From positions 1 through 64,000 of the forward strand of contig ONYA01000001.1 of the NCBI GenBank assembly GCA_900321965.1: a stretch of DNA of 64,000 nt. Reading direction: 5' to 3'. Positions 6,758 to 15,427 of this stretch are shown piece after piece. This DNA comes from an uncultured Prevotellaceae bacterium (lineage in GTDB: Bacteria; Bacteroidota; Bacteroidia; Bacteroidales; Bacteroidaceae). The notes beneath the pieces were generated by a model, which worked only from the letters and a program-made list of their open reading frames with translations, searched no databases and was not told the origin of the DNA. The position numbers were made by a program, and so were the translations under genes. Every line of letters begins with the position of its first letter. The stretch's first letter is position 1.

Positions 6758-9307
6758 TTATTTCTTGATAGAGTCGTCGTCTTTGCTGCCGTAGTGTGAC
6801 TGGGCATACTGGCCGTAGTTGCCGTAGTTGCCATAGCCATAGTTGCCGTAACCATAGCGACTGTAGCCATAGCGGCCATAGCCGTAGCGGCCGTACTTGC
6901 CATAGCGGCCATAGCCATAGTAGTAGCCGTACTTACGGCGTGACATGTCGATGCCGTTGAGCACGACACAGGGGTTAGGCATCTTGCCGTCCTTCGACAG
7001 GTTGTTGAGCAGACCGAAGGCAGACTTCGGCGTGTAGTCGGCACGACAGACATAGACCGTCATGTCGGCCTGCTGGCCTATCTGGATGGTATCGGTGACG
7101 AGGCCTACAGGGGCGGTGTCGAAGATGACGTAGTCGTACTTCTGGCGCAGGTAGTCGACAATCTGCTTGAAGTTGTCGCGTGCCAGCAGTTCGGCAGGAT
7201 TCGGGGGCACGGTGCCTGCCAGCAGCAGGTCGAGGTTGGCGTTGACACCCGAAGACTGAATCTGGGAGTCGACATCGGCGGCCGACACCTTGTCGAGCGT
7301 CAGCAGTTTGGTGATGCCCTCGGAGCTGTTGGTGATGCCGAAGAGACGTCCTAAGGCAGGACGGCGGATGTCGAGGCCACAGAGGATGACCTTCTTACCC
7401 AGCAGGGCGAAGGACACGGCGAGGTTGGCTGCATTGAAGGTCTTACCCTCGCCCGAGGTGCTCGACGTGAAACAGATGACCTTCTGGTCGCCCTGGAGCA
7501 TGAACTGTATATTGGTACGCATGGAGCGGAAGATCTCGTCGATCTGGTTGTTCTTGTTGGCCTGGACGACGATGCCGGCCTTGTCCTTGACAGTCTCGGA
7601 GGCGATGGCGACGTCGGCAATGATGGGCAGGTCGGTGAGACGGGCGAGGTCTTCATGGCCCTCGATCTTATAGCGGAACAGGGAGACTATCCACAGCAGC
7701 AGGGCGGGGACCAGGAAGCCCAGGACGACGGAGCCTGCGAGGATGAGCATGCGCTTAGGGCTGACGACACCCTCGTAGAGAGGCTCGTCGATGAGCTTAC
7801 CATTGTCGGCCGTGGCTGCCAGAGCGATGCTGTTCTCCTCGCGCTTCTGGAGGAGGAGCATATAGAGCGTGGATTTCACATCCTGCTGACGGCCTACCTG
7901 CGTGAGGACACGCTCCTGGATGGGGGCAGCAGAGACGCGTCCCTGGAACTTGGCAAACTGCGACTGGATGCCCTGACGGTTGATATCGGCAGAGCGCCGA
8001 GCCTGCAGGAGGGCTGTCTGGATAGAGGACTGCAGCTGCTCGATGGTCTTCGTCAGCGTACGCACCTGCGGAGCCTCCTCACTGTTGGCCTTCAACATAC
8101 GGTTACGGTCCTGGACGGCCTGGTTGTAGCTGTTGATAAGCGCTGTGGAAGCCCCATCGGTAACGCCGACATTGGAGGGGATAATCTGGTACCTGTTACT
8201 GGGATTGTTGACGAACTCACGCATATAGTCGAGCATCTGGACCTTGGAGTCGGCCTCGGAGAGACGGGCCGAGAACTCGTTGGACATCTGTACCGACTGG
8301 GAGGCGTCGGCCAGTGAGGTGACAGCGTTCTGCTGCTTGAAACGCTGTATCTCGCTCTCTGTGCTGCCAAGTTCGGCATTGATTTTGTTCATACGGTCGT
8401 TGATGAACTCCTCGGTACGCAGGGCTACCTCGTTCTTGTCGGCATTGGCCTGACGGTTGTAGCAGACAGACAGCTGGCTGAGCACATCCATGCCACGGCG
8501 ATAGTCCTTGTCGGTGAGCGTCAGCTCGGCAATGTCGGTAAGCTTCGACGTCGGCTCGATGGAGAGTCGCGACAGGTAGTTGGTGGCCACCTGCATCGGC
8601 GGACGGATGGCGACGAGATAGGCCACGCCCTCCTTGAACTCCTTGTCAGGGACACGCGTCATCGTCACCGTACCGAGACTGGTCTTGAAGGTAGCCGGCA
8701 ACGACTTCGCACGACGGAGGAAGGGCACAGGCTCCTGACCGGCCTCATTGACAGTGCCGGAGATCATGTAGTACTGGCCTTCACGCCACACCCGCATCTT
8801 GAGCGACTGGGGCTTCTCCAGCAGGACGAGGTCGAGGGAGTCGAGATGGACGGGGTCGAGGTCGATGTTGAAGGGATGCGTCTTGTAGCAGATGACGTCA
8901 TGGATACGCCCCTCACGACGATACTCCGTGTAGAGCTTCAGGTCCTTCACGACGTCGCGCAGCAGAATACGCGACTTGAGGACCTCCACCTCATTGTCGA
9001 TACCCGACGAGTTGTTGAGGAATCCCAGGTCCTCGACACTGGCCAGCATCTGCGAAGAGTTACGGCGATAGCGGTTCTGGTCCTTGATGAGCATGCGTGA
9101 CGACACCTGATAAACCGGCTCGGAATAGCGCAGGTAGATGAGGGCACCGCACACGAAGATAATAAGCGACAGCAGGAACCAGTGCCAGTTAAGCACTAAT
9201 GCGGTAAAGATTGTCTGGAAGTTCAGACGACTGCGACCGACGCCACTGGCATCGTCTTCTAACAATTCCTCGAGATCATCAAGGGTGATTTTCTTTTCTT
9301 CTATCAT
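6758..9307 (-). CDS. Chain-length determinant / tyrosine autokinase (Wzc-like)
   Basis: 849 residues. Wzz-type periplasmic domain between a helix near residues 38-60 (WFLLSLIIFVCGALIYL) and one near 520-545, with a long coiled-coil periplasmic arm. A BY-kinase domain follows: Walker A STSGEGKT near 615, Walker A' LCGLDIRRP near 640, Walker B YVIFDTAPVG near 728. The last 60 residues are an unusually long tyrosine cluster (about 19 Tyr in YG/RYG/NYG repeats) ending DDDSIKK. In the family the Tyr cluster is autophosphorylated to control polymer length. First gene of the export operon. The 5' region carries an 18-bp direct repeat (9316-9352). Confidence 0.9.
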   Translation of the reverse strand: MIEEKKITLDDLEELLEDDASGVGRSRLNFQTIFTALVLNWHWFLLSLIIFVCGALIYLRYSEPVYQVSSRMLIKDQNRYRRNSSQMLASVEDLGFLNNSSGIDNEVEVLKSRILLRDVVKDLKLYTEYRREGRIHDVICYKTHPFNIDLDPVHLDSLDLVLLEKPQSLKMRVWREGQYYMISGTVNEAGQEPVPFLRRAKSLPATFKTSLGTVTMTRVPDKEFKEGVAYLVAIRPPMQVATNYLSRLSIEPTSKLTDIAELTLTDKDYRRGMDVLSQLSVCYNRQANADKNEVALRTEEFINDRMNKINAELGSTESEIQRFKQQNAVTSLADASQSVQMSNEFSARLSEADSKVQMLDYMREFVNNPSNRYQIIPSNVGVTDGASTALINSYNQAVQDRNRMLKANSEEAPQVRTLTKTIEQLQSSIQTALLQARRSADINRQGIQSQFAKFQGRVSAAPIQERVLTQVGRQQDVKSTLYMLLLQKREENSIALAATADNGKLIDEPLYEGVVSPKRMLILAGSVVLGFLVPALLLWIVSLFRYKIEGHEDLARLTDLPIIADVAIASETVKDKAGIVVQANKNNQIDEIFRSMRTNIQFMLQGDQKVICFTSSTSGEGKTFNAANLAVSFALLGKKVILCGLDIRRPALGRLFGITNSSEGITKLLTLDKVSAADVDSQIQSSGVNANLDLLLAGTVPPNPAELLARDNFKQIVDYLRQKYDYVIFDTAPVGLVTDTIQIGQQADMTVYVCRADYTPKSAFGLLNNLSKDGKMPNPCVVLNGIDMSRRKYGYYYGYGRYGKYGRYGYGRYGYSRYGYGNYGYGNYGNYGQYAQSHYGSKDDDSIKK

Positions 9308-9315
9308 ATCGTTTT

Positions 9316-9352
9316 TTTAGTGTTTAGACAAATATTTAGTGTTCAGACAAAT
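9316..9352. repeat. 18-bp direct repeat upstream of wzc-like gene
   Basis: TTTAGTGTTTAGACAAAT and TTTAGTGTTCAGACAAAT, 17 of 18 identical, with one base between them, starting 9 bases upstream of the kinase start codon. Possible regulator site or leader element. The rest of 9353-9490 shows no gene. Confidence 0.7.
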
Positions 9353-9490
9353 TCTTGGGGTCACCACATTTTTGAACATGGAGACAACGGAGAGACCGTC
9401 AAAGATAATTGTCCGTAATGCACTGATAAGCAGCGGCATGTAAAGACTATCTAATAGCCCCGTCGAAGGGACTGTATATTTCTATTTAGG

Positions 9491-10510
9491 TTAACGCTTT
9501 GCCGACGTTTCGCGGATGACAAGCTGCTGAGGAACTATCTCCTTACGCACTTTCGTATTGCCGTTGATATTGTCGAGCAGCAGCTGACAGGCGACCTGTC
9601 CCATACGCGACGACTGGTCCTCGATGGCCGACATCGAGGGCGTGGTATAGCGGGCGTGGACATCGTCGGTGAAACCGATGAGCGCCACATCATCAGGAAT
9701 GGCGAGGCCACACTGACGGATGGCGTTGAAGGCAGCGAAGGTGATGATGTCGTTGAAAGCCAGGATGGCATCGGGACGATCGTCACGCTGCAGGAGCCTG
9801 ATGGTGTTGCGCAAGGCCACGTCGTAGTCGATCTTGTCGCAGACGACCAGCTCGCGCTCTATGGGCAAGCGGTTGTCGCGGAGAGCCTCCAAGTAGCCAT
9901 GCTTACGGCGGCGCACCATGTCGAGGTGGTTGGGCCCGCCGACAAAGGCGATGCGGCGACTGCCGGTGTCGATGAGGTGCTGAGTGGCCTGCTGGGCAGC
10001 CTCGTCGCCATTGGCCGTGACACAGGAGAACTGGTCGGAGAGACAGGTGCGGCCGAAGAACACCAGGGGGATGCCCATCTCGCTGATCTCCTCGAAATGG
10101 CTGTAGTCGGTGGTGCTCTGTGCCAGACAGGCGATGATGCCCACGACATGGAGGTCGATGAAGTTGTCGACCGCCACACGCTCAGCCTCGCAGTCTTCGT
10201 GGGTATTGGCACTGATGACGCTATACCCCGCACGCTTGGCCTCCTCTTCAATGCCGTCGAGAACAGCGGCATAGTAGTGGGTGACCAGGTTTGGCACGAC
10301 GACGCCGATGACCTTCGGAGCCTCCTTGCGCAGACTCTGTGCAAAGGGGTTGGGACGGTAGTTCAGACGCTTGGCCAATTCCTTGACACGCTGCTGCATC
10401 TCCTTACCGATCTCCGGTGAGGAATGCAGTGCCCTGCTGACGGTGGCGATGCTGACATTCAGTTCCTGTGCCAGATCCTTAAGCGATACCCTATGTTTTG
10501 AGTTAGCCAT
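9491..10510 (-). CDS. LacI-family transcriptional regulator
   Basis: 339 residues, the standard length. N-terminal helix-turn-helix VSLKDLAQELNVSIATVSRA (residues 8-27) with hinge PEIGKEMQQRVKELAKRLNYRPNPFAQSLR, then a periplasmic-binding-protein-like effector domain (IGVVVPNLVTHYYAAVLDGI; DAILAFNDIITFAAFNAI; DVALIGFTDDVHARYTTPSMSAI). Regulators of this type repress or activate sugar-use genes depending on a bound sugar. It is alone in its transcript and no carbohydrate operon lies next to it. Whether it acts on the export operon 180 bases downstream is open. Confidence 0.9.
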   Translation of the reverse strand: MANSKHRVSLKDLAQELNVSIATVSRALHSSPEIGKEMQQRVKELAKRLNYRPNPFAQSLRKEAPKVIGVVVPNLVTHYYAAVLDGIEEEAKRAGYSVISANTHEDCEAERVAVDNFIDLHVVGIIACLAQSTTDYSHFEEISEMGIPLVFFGRTCLSDQFSCVTANGDEAAQQATQHLIDTGSRRIAFVGGPNHLDMVRRRKHGYLEALRDNRLPIERELVVCDKIDYDVALRNTIRLLQRDDRPDAILAFNDIITFAAFNAIRQCGLAIPDDVALIGFTDDVHARYTTPSMSAIEDQSSRMGQVACQLLLDNINGNTKVRKEIVPQQLVIRETSAKR

Positions 10511-10532
10511 AATATCATTAGGTTTGATGCTG

Positions 10533-10540
10533 CAAAGGTA
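10533..10540 (-). promoter_or_regulatory. -7 box of the lacI-type gene
   Basis: Minus-strand TACCTTTG followed by CAGC, 23 bases before the start codon. Confidence 0.65.
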
Positions 10541-10616
10541 AGAAAAAATGCCGAATGGCGCAAACGATTACGTCTTTTTTTTACGCCTCAGATATAAATA
10601 ATCACCAAAATTCCAC

Positions 10617-10624
10617 TACCTTTG
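10617..10624 (+). promoter_or_regulatory. Plus-strand -7 box with no gene behind it
   Basis: TACCTTTG followed by CATCC, the strongest promoter word in this gap. It points away from lacI into a 75-base stretch with no reading frame that ends in a terminator hairpin. Confidence 0.55.
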
Positions 10625-10629
10625 CATCC

Positions 10630-10706
10630 AGAATGAGTAATGAATAGTTGATAATAAGTTAGTTAGTACACCGGGACTGTCGTGATGACACTCCCGGTTT
10701 ATTTTT
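10630..10706 (+). ncRNA. Candidate small RNA (~75 nt)
   Basis: Lies between a plus-strand TACCTTTG promoter box and a hairpin plus U-run. The sequence is AT-rich, single-stranded looking (repeated GTTAGTTAG/AATGAATAG words), with the terminator as its only strong structure. It is transcribed opposite to both flanking genes and would be antisense to the 3' end of the DUF5686 transcript if the terminator leaks. Inferred from the promoter-terminator pair alone. Confidence 0.4.
10670..10706 (+). terminator. Intrinsic terminator
   Basis: ACCGGGA...TCCCGGT stem (with inner GTC/GAC pairs) and a TTTATTTTTT run on the plus strand. The minus strand lacks a U-run after the stem, so it serves the plus-strand transcript rather than the DUF5686 gene. 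Confidence 0.7.
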
Positions 10707-13013
10707 TCAGAAAGTCATACGAAACGTAAAACGTATGCCACGCTTATGAGCCGTCGGCAGGTTGTTGTAGTTCAGTCGTCGCGCATATTCTATCTGGACC
10801 AGCTTGAAAATATTATGTATGCCGACAGACAGTTCCCAATAAGGTTTTTCACCATCGAGAATATAGCTGCCTACGGGCAGCGGCTGCTGGTTCTTTGCCG
10901 ACAGAGTGCCCCAGAGACAGCGCACGGCCAGCCACTCGCGCCACTTCAGCCGACGGATGAGTGGCAGGCGGTTGAAGAGTTTGCCGTTCATGTCCCAGTT
11001 GACCATCGCCGAGGCATAGCGGTCGGTGAGGAACTCCATGTTGTTGATGAGTGAGAAGGTGTTCTCGGAGAGGATGTACGACAGGTTGGCCTCGGGCATG
11101 AGGAGCAGCATATAGGGTACGCTGTTCCACTGTACGGCACCCCGCAGGCGACAGTCGACCTTCCCCCACCCTGCACCGAGCCAGAAGCGCTTGTAGATGA
11201 TAGCATCGGACACATGGAAGCTGTAATCGCCACCCAGGACCTTTTCCAGACCGACAGTGTGGCCGAGGGTGAAGACCGGCGCATCGAGGTTGACGGTGGT
11301 GCGCCGCTGTTTCGTGTTGATATAGGTCTCGCCAGGGGCATAGCGCAGTTCGGCACGCAGCTCTGTGGTACGGAAGGGCATGAAGTCGATGTCGCCGGCA
11401 GGTGCGTCGTGCTCGGCCTTGGCACTGAGGGTGGTCTTCACGCCATTATACGTCTCGTATTCGAAGCTGAGCTGCTGGCGGTTGTAGAACATCATACGTT
11501 CGACGTCGGCCCATTTGAAGGACACGAAGACATTGTCCTTGTCGGTATCGAGGAACTTGTCGGTAGGTGCCATGACATCGTAGGTCGACGAGAAGGTCAG
11601 CGTACGCTTGGGGAACTCACGCGGCAGATAGTCCTTCTTGTTCAGCGACCAGATGACGTCACCCCGGTAGTAGTTCTTGTTGGACTTCCAGCCGTGGGCG
11701 ACATAGCCACTGAAGAAGAGGTTTGAGTCGAGGTTGGCCGTAGACTGTGCAGAGAGACGGGTGCGCAGACCATCGATGTAGTTGGTGGTGAACATCGTAT
11801 TGACGGGGCCTATGTCAATCTTGCTGGGGTGCTTGGTGCGCGTCTCGACGAAGTTCTCTATCAAGGCTTTCAGTCCGAAAATGATATACTTAAAACCTTT
11901 TATCTGCTGGATGCCCCGCACGAAGGCTTCCATCGAGTTCTCGCTCTTGGTGAGCTCCACCTGGCGGTACTGCTGCCAGAAGTCGTCGTTACGCATCATG
12001 GCGTTGGCCTCGCGTACCTCTTTCTTCTTACCCTTGAAGAGCTGCCGTGACAACGGGTCGAAGGCGAAGTCGGTGAGACGGGTGTTGCGGATGACAGCAA
12101 ACGACTCCATATAGCTGGCCCATCGCAGTTCGGTGAACATATCGTCGGCGGTGAGCACCCAGGAGCCATCGTCGGTCTTGCCAAACTCCTGCGTCAGCTT
12201 CATGCCCGATACGAAGTTGACATCGCTGTTCGGCGGTATGGTCATCGTACAGCGCCGCACCTGATAGGACGAGTCGGCCAGGATGTAGAGGTCGCCCCGG
12301 AAGCCGAAGTCCTGCTGGTTGTTGGGCAGGAACGACAGGTGATAGCACATATCGTTGTCGACGGCAACGGTGTCCTCGATGTAATAGCGGTAGAAGCTGA
12401 TGGCATCCTTACCGATGGGCGATGTGAAGGGATGCTGCAACAGGCGTATGCGGTCGTCGTAGATGTTGACATCGGTAAAGATGTCCTTCAGCACGGTGTT
12501 CAGGATGTCGCCCGTCTGTATGAGGTCGTTGACGCCCGACGTGTTGACACCCATGATGATGGTACGCTCGTCATGAGGTTCCCGGCGGTAGAGCTTCTTC
12601 AGCACCGTCTCCTCGACGGAGACAGGCAGGATGAGCCGATTATTGTAGGGACAGAACTCCACCTGGTCGATGAGCCACTTCTTGTCCTTGAACCTCGGCT
12701 CCATCATACGCTGAGGCGTGATGTCGTTGACGGCCAGGGTGAGTTTCTGATATTTGTTGTACTGGTAGAAGTCGCGGTTGGAGAGGTCAGTACGCCGCTT
12801 GGCAGCTATCACCTTACGCATCAGTTCGACGGCAGGGTTGTTCTTACGGCTATAACGGCTACGCTTAGCCCTGACATCGACCCCTGACAGCTGTTGAGTG
12901 CGGTTGAACCACTTCGTAGTGTCCTTGTCGACATCGGGATTCAGCTGTGCATAAGACGGTATGCACAGCAGTAACAAGAAAGGCAGGATGACGTACTTAG
13001 TCCAACTCTTCAT
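10707..13013 (-). CDS. DUF5686 family outer-membrane protein
   Basis: 768 residues from ATG at 13013. The frame is open further upstream to 13097, but MKSWTKYVILPFLLLLCIPSYAQ is a clear signal peptide. A basic segment (VRAKRSRYSRKNNPAVELMRKVI) follows, then a long region rich in alternating strands ending in YARRLNYNNLPTAHKRGIRFTFRMTF, whose terminal Phe fits an outer-membrane beta-barrel. The expected N-terminal carboxypeptidase-regulatory-like domain of longer relatives is absent. The start overlaps the end of the inositol-phosphate synthase by 17 bases, so the two are co-transcribed. Function of the family is unknown; envelope location is well supported. Confidence 0.75.
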   Translation of the reverse strand: MKSWTKYVILPFLLLLCIPSYAQLNPDVDKDTTKWFNRTQQLSGVDVRAKRSRYSRKNNPAVELMRKVIAAKRRTDLSNRDFYQYNKYQKLTLAVNDITPQRMMEPRFKDKKWLIDQVEFCPYNNRLILPVSVEETVLKKLYRREPHDERTIIMGVNTSGVNDLIQTGDILNTVLKDIFTDVNIYDDRIRLLQHPFTSPIGKDAISFYRYYIEDTVAVDNDMCYHLSFLPNNQQDFGFRGDLYILADSSYQVRRCTMTIPPNSDVNFVSGMKLTQEFGKTDDGSWVLTADDMFTELRWASYMESFAVIRNTRLTDFAFDPLSRQLFKGKKKEVREANAMMRNDDFWQQYRQVELTKSENSMEAFVRGIQQIKGFKYIIFGLKALIENFVETRTKHPSKIDIGPVNTMFTTNYIDGLRTRLSAQSTANLDSNLFFSGYVAHGWKSNKNYYRGDVIWSLNKKDYLPREFPKRTLTFSSTYDVMAPTDKFLDTDKDNVFVSFKWADVERMMFYNRQQLSFEYETYNGVKTTLSAKAEHDAPAGDIDFMPFRTTELRAELRYAPGETYINTKQRRTTVNLDAPVFTLGHTVGLEKVLGGDYSFHVSDAIIYKRFWLGAGWGKVDCRLRGAVQWNSVPYMLLLMPEANLSYILSENTFSLINNMEFLTDRYASAMVNWDMNGKLFNRLPLIRRLKWREWLAVRCLWGTLSAKNQQPLPVGSYILDGEKPYWELSVGIHNIFKLVQIEYARRLNYNNLPTAHKRGIRFTFRMTF

Positions 13014-14304
13014 CAGCCTCGTAGCCACCCATCTCGCGGAGGGCGTTCTTGAGCATGGTGTACTGCTGGTAGAGGTTGTTGACCGCCTCCTCGCCAACAG
13101 TATAGTCGTGCATCGGCGACTTCAGGAAGAAGCTGAGGAAACGCTGTGTACCATAGCGCCCGGCACGTGCGGCGAGGTCGATGAGCAGACAGAGGTCGAG
13201 ACAGACGGGAGCTGCCAGGATGCTGTCGCGACAGAGGAAGTTGATCTTCACCTGCATGGGATATCCCAGCCAGCCCACGATGTCGATATTGTCCCACGAC
13301 TCCTTATTGTCGCCACGTGGCGGGTAGTAGTTGATACGCACCTTATGGTAGTAGTCGGTATAGAGGTCGGGCTGGTCGTCAGCCTTGAGGATCGTCTCCA
13401 GCGTCGACAGCTTCGACACCTCCTTCGTATGGAAGTTCTGAGGTTCGTCGAGCACCAGACCGTCGCGATTGCCGAGGATATTCGTCGAGAACCAGCCATC
13501 AAGACCTAAGCAGCGGGTACTGATGATGGGGGCAAAGCCCGACTTGACCAGCGTCTGACCCGTCTTGAAGTCCTTGCCGGCAATCGGCAGTTGCTCGCGC
13601 TCTGCCAGTTCCCAGATAGCGGGAATATCGACCGTCGTATTCGGGGCACCCATGACAAAGGGAGCGCCCTCGGTCAGAGCAGCATAGGCATAGCACATCG
13701 ACGGGGCGATATGCTCACGGTCGTCGGCACGCATAGCAGCCTCCAGGTCGGCAAGGCGGTAGTGGACCTTCTCGTCGACAGGGACATAGATCTCGGTAGA
13801 GGCAGCCCAGAGCACCACAATACGGGCGCAACCGTTCTGCTGCTTAAAGTCGCGGATATCCTTTTTCAGGGCCTCCACCATCTCCCAGCGCGTGGCACAG
13901 TCCTTGACGTTGTCACCAGAAAGACGCTTGGCGTAGTTATGGTCGAAGGCGGCCTTCATAGGCACTATCTGTTCCAGCTCTTCGCGGACAGGGTCGATGT
14001 CTTTCTGCTGAAGCACCTCGGCATAGACAGCACTCTGGTAGGCATTCTGCGGGTAGACATCCCAACAGCCGAAGACACAGTCGTCGAGACTGGCCATAGG
14101 GACAATCTCGCTATATTTCAGATATTTCTTCTGTTCGCCCTTGCCGACACGAATCTTGTCGTACTGCGTCATCGAGCCAATAGGCTTTGCCAGTCCCTTA
14201 CGGGTCAAGAGGACACCTGTCATGAAAGTGGTGGCAACAGCACCGTTGCCTACAATAAGAATTCCCAACCGGCCATTGGCCGGCTTTATCCCATTTTTTT
14301 CCAT
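12997..14304 (-). CDS. ino1: myo-Inositol-1-phosphate synthase
   Basis: 435 residues. It converts glucose 6-phosphate to inositol 1-phosphate using NAD. NAD-binding loop VGNGAVATTFMTGVLL near residues 14-30, VLWAASTEIYVP near 165, and the family block KDFKTGQTLVKSGFAPIIS near 245 with the catalytic lysines, then RDSILAAPVCLDL. Length fits the bacterial/archaeal form. The start at 14304 is preferred over 14316 because the -7 box (14324-14331) is so close. It is followed without a gap by the DUF5686 gene and preceded by the CDP-alcohol transferase, which suggests that the inositol phosphate goes to a lipid or phosphodiester headgroup. Confidence 0.92.
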   Translation of the reverse strand: MEKNGIKPANGRLGILIVGNGAVATTFMTGVLLTRKGLAKPIGSMTQYDKIRVGKGEQKKYLKYSEIVPMASLDDCVFGCWDVYPQNAYQSAVYAEVLQQKDIDPVREELEQIVPMKAAFDHNYAKRLSGDNVKDCATRWEMVEALKKDIRDFKQQNGCARIVVLWAASTEIYVPVDEKVHYRLADLEAAMRADDREHIAPSMCYAYAALTEGAPFVMGAPNTTVDIPAIWELAEREQLPIAGKDFKTGQTLVKSGFAPIISTRCLGLDGWFSTNILGNRDGLVLDEPQNFHTKEVSKLSTLETILKADDQPDLYTDYYHKVRINYYPPRGDNKESWDNIDIVGWLGYPMQVKINFLCRDSILAAPVCLDLCLLIDLAARAGRYGTQRFLSFFLKSPMHDYTVGEEAVNNLYQQYTMLKNALREMGGYEADEELD

Positions 14305-14323
14305 TGCTATAGTCAATTTGGTG

Positions 14324-14331
14324 CAAAGGTA
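14324..14331 (-). promoter_or_regulatory. -7 box of the inositol-phosphate synthase operon
   Basis: Minus-strand TACCTTTG followed by CAC, 19 bases before the chosen start. It means the synthase can be transcribed separately from the phosphatidyltransferase gene upstream. Confidence 0.6.
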
Positions 14332-14381
14332 GCTAAAAAAAACTTAAACAGCACACGTTCCCCTCGTTTTTTATATTATTT

Positions 14382-15302
14382 TTACTCTACCAGCCTCTCG
14401 GTGAGTCGTGCACACAGCGTCTCGTGGGTGCGGTGCATATAGATATACATCAGGTTCATCACAATAACTTCCACCAGCAGGTAAACCCACGGACAGCCTA
14501 ACAGCGCCGTGACAAACAGGGTGTAGGCCCGCAGGTTGTGCGTCAGCAAGTTGGTGAACTTCATCAACGGACGGCTGCCTGCTAACAGTTCCTGACGGAC
14601 AGCCTCATCAGGCTGTTGCTGCCATTTGGCAAAGAACAGCTGGAACTTCGGCGTCCGTCGCTCCTGTCCACGACAGTAGTTGGCATAATTATAATAGTAG
14701 GCGCGCGCGAACCACGCCTTACGCGGCAGCGACTCATAGATGTCGCGCTGCTGACGGTAGCTGTTCAGTTCGCTGCCCTCCTCGCCCAAGAGGAAGAAGA
14801 GGTGAATCTGACGGTAGTAGTCGGCCAGGGCTGCCTGGGGCGCATGGCTCAGGAAACCCGCCGTATAACACAGCACAAAGCCCCAGACGCCCCATTGGAC
14901 GTCGAGGCCGGGGATGGTCTGGTCCCAGAGGCGGAAGACGAGTCCCACGTAGATGCAGAAAAACCAGACATCGCTGGCAAAGCCGTCGAGGACACGTCCC
15001 AGGAGTGTCTTCTTGCCTGTCAGTCGGGCCATCTGTCCGTCGGTAGAGTCGCAGAAGTTGGCCAGCATCAGCAGTACGACGCCCCAGATGTTATGATACA
15101 GGTCAGTATAGTGGAACATCCAGCCCCCCACAGCCCCCAGGAAGATGGAGAGGACGGTGATGACGTTGGGATGGACGCCCAGCTTATTCCAGAACAGTGC
15201 GAACACCAAACCTATAGGGCGCGTGAAATGGACGTCGAGCCACTCTTCGGTGTCTTCGGACTTAAACGATACTTTCAGCAGTTCCTTGAATGATTTTTCC
15301 AT
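14382..15302 (-). CDS. CDP-alcohol phosphatidyltransferase family protein
   Basis: 306 residues from ATG at 15302; the promoter box at 15326-15333 rules out the longer frame starting at 15416. The complete signature D-x2-D-G-x2-A-R-x8-G-x3-D-x3-D is present as DSTDGQMARLTGKK...GRVLDGFASD near residues 100-125. Several membrane helices (VITVLSIFLGAVGGWMF; NIWGVVLLMLANFC; VWFFCIYVGLVF; WGFVLCYTAGFL; YTLFVTALLGCPWVYLLVEVIV). It is longer than a PgsA or PI-phosphate synthase (~200), with an extra ~90-residue loop (residues ~180-265). Neighbours suggest inositol 1-phosphate or a related alcohol as acceptor. Confidence 0.85.
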   Translation of the reverse strand: MEKSFKELLKVSFKSEDTEEWLDVHFTRPIGLVFALFWNKLGVHPNVITVLSIFLGAVGGWMFHYTDLYHNIWGVVLLMLANFCDSTDGQMARLTGKKTLLGRVLDGFASDVWFFCIYVGLVFRLWDQTIPGLDVQWGVWGFVLCYTAGFLSHAPQAALADYYRQIHLFFLLGEEGSELNSYRQQRDIYESLPRKAWFARAYYYNYANYCRGQERRTPKFQLFFAKWQQQPDEAVRQELLAGSRPLMKFTNLLTHNLRAYTLFVTALLGCPWVYLLVEVIVMNLMYIYMHRTHETLCARLTERLVE

Positions 15303-15325
15303 GTGTTTTTTCGAAATTCGAGGTG

Positions 15326-15333
15326 CAAAGGTA
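15326..15333 (-). promoter_or_regulatory. -7 box of the CDP-alcohol transferase gene
   Basis: Minus-strand TACCTTTG followed by CACC, 23 bases upstream of the start at 15302. Part of a divergent promoter region shared with the IspD-like gene. Confidence 0.7.
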
Positions 15334-15395
15334 GGTATTTTGTCCGACAGCGCGTCGTTTTCCTCCTTATTTTTCATTTTTTTAAAATAAATATG

Positions 15396-15403
15396 TAATT
15401 TTG
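15396..15403 (+). promoter_or_regulatory. -7 box of the IspD-like gene
   Basis: TAATTTTG followed by CCC, 24 bases upstream of ATG 15428. Divergent to the box at 15326-15333. Confidence 0.65.
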
Positions 15404-15427
15404 CCCGTTGAATCAATATACGCGAGT

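Noticed and set aside
7655-8317. 220-codon plus-strand frame opposite the wzc-like gene
   Set aside because: Shadow of the kinase gene in GC-rich DNA; no motif, no promoter.
12961-14442. Plus-strand frames (182 and 283 codons) opposite the inositol-phosphate synthase
   Set aside because: Antisense shadows of a strongly conserved enzyme.
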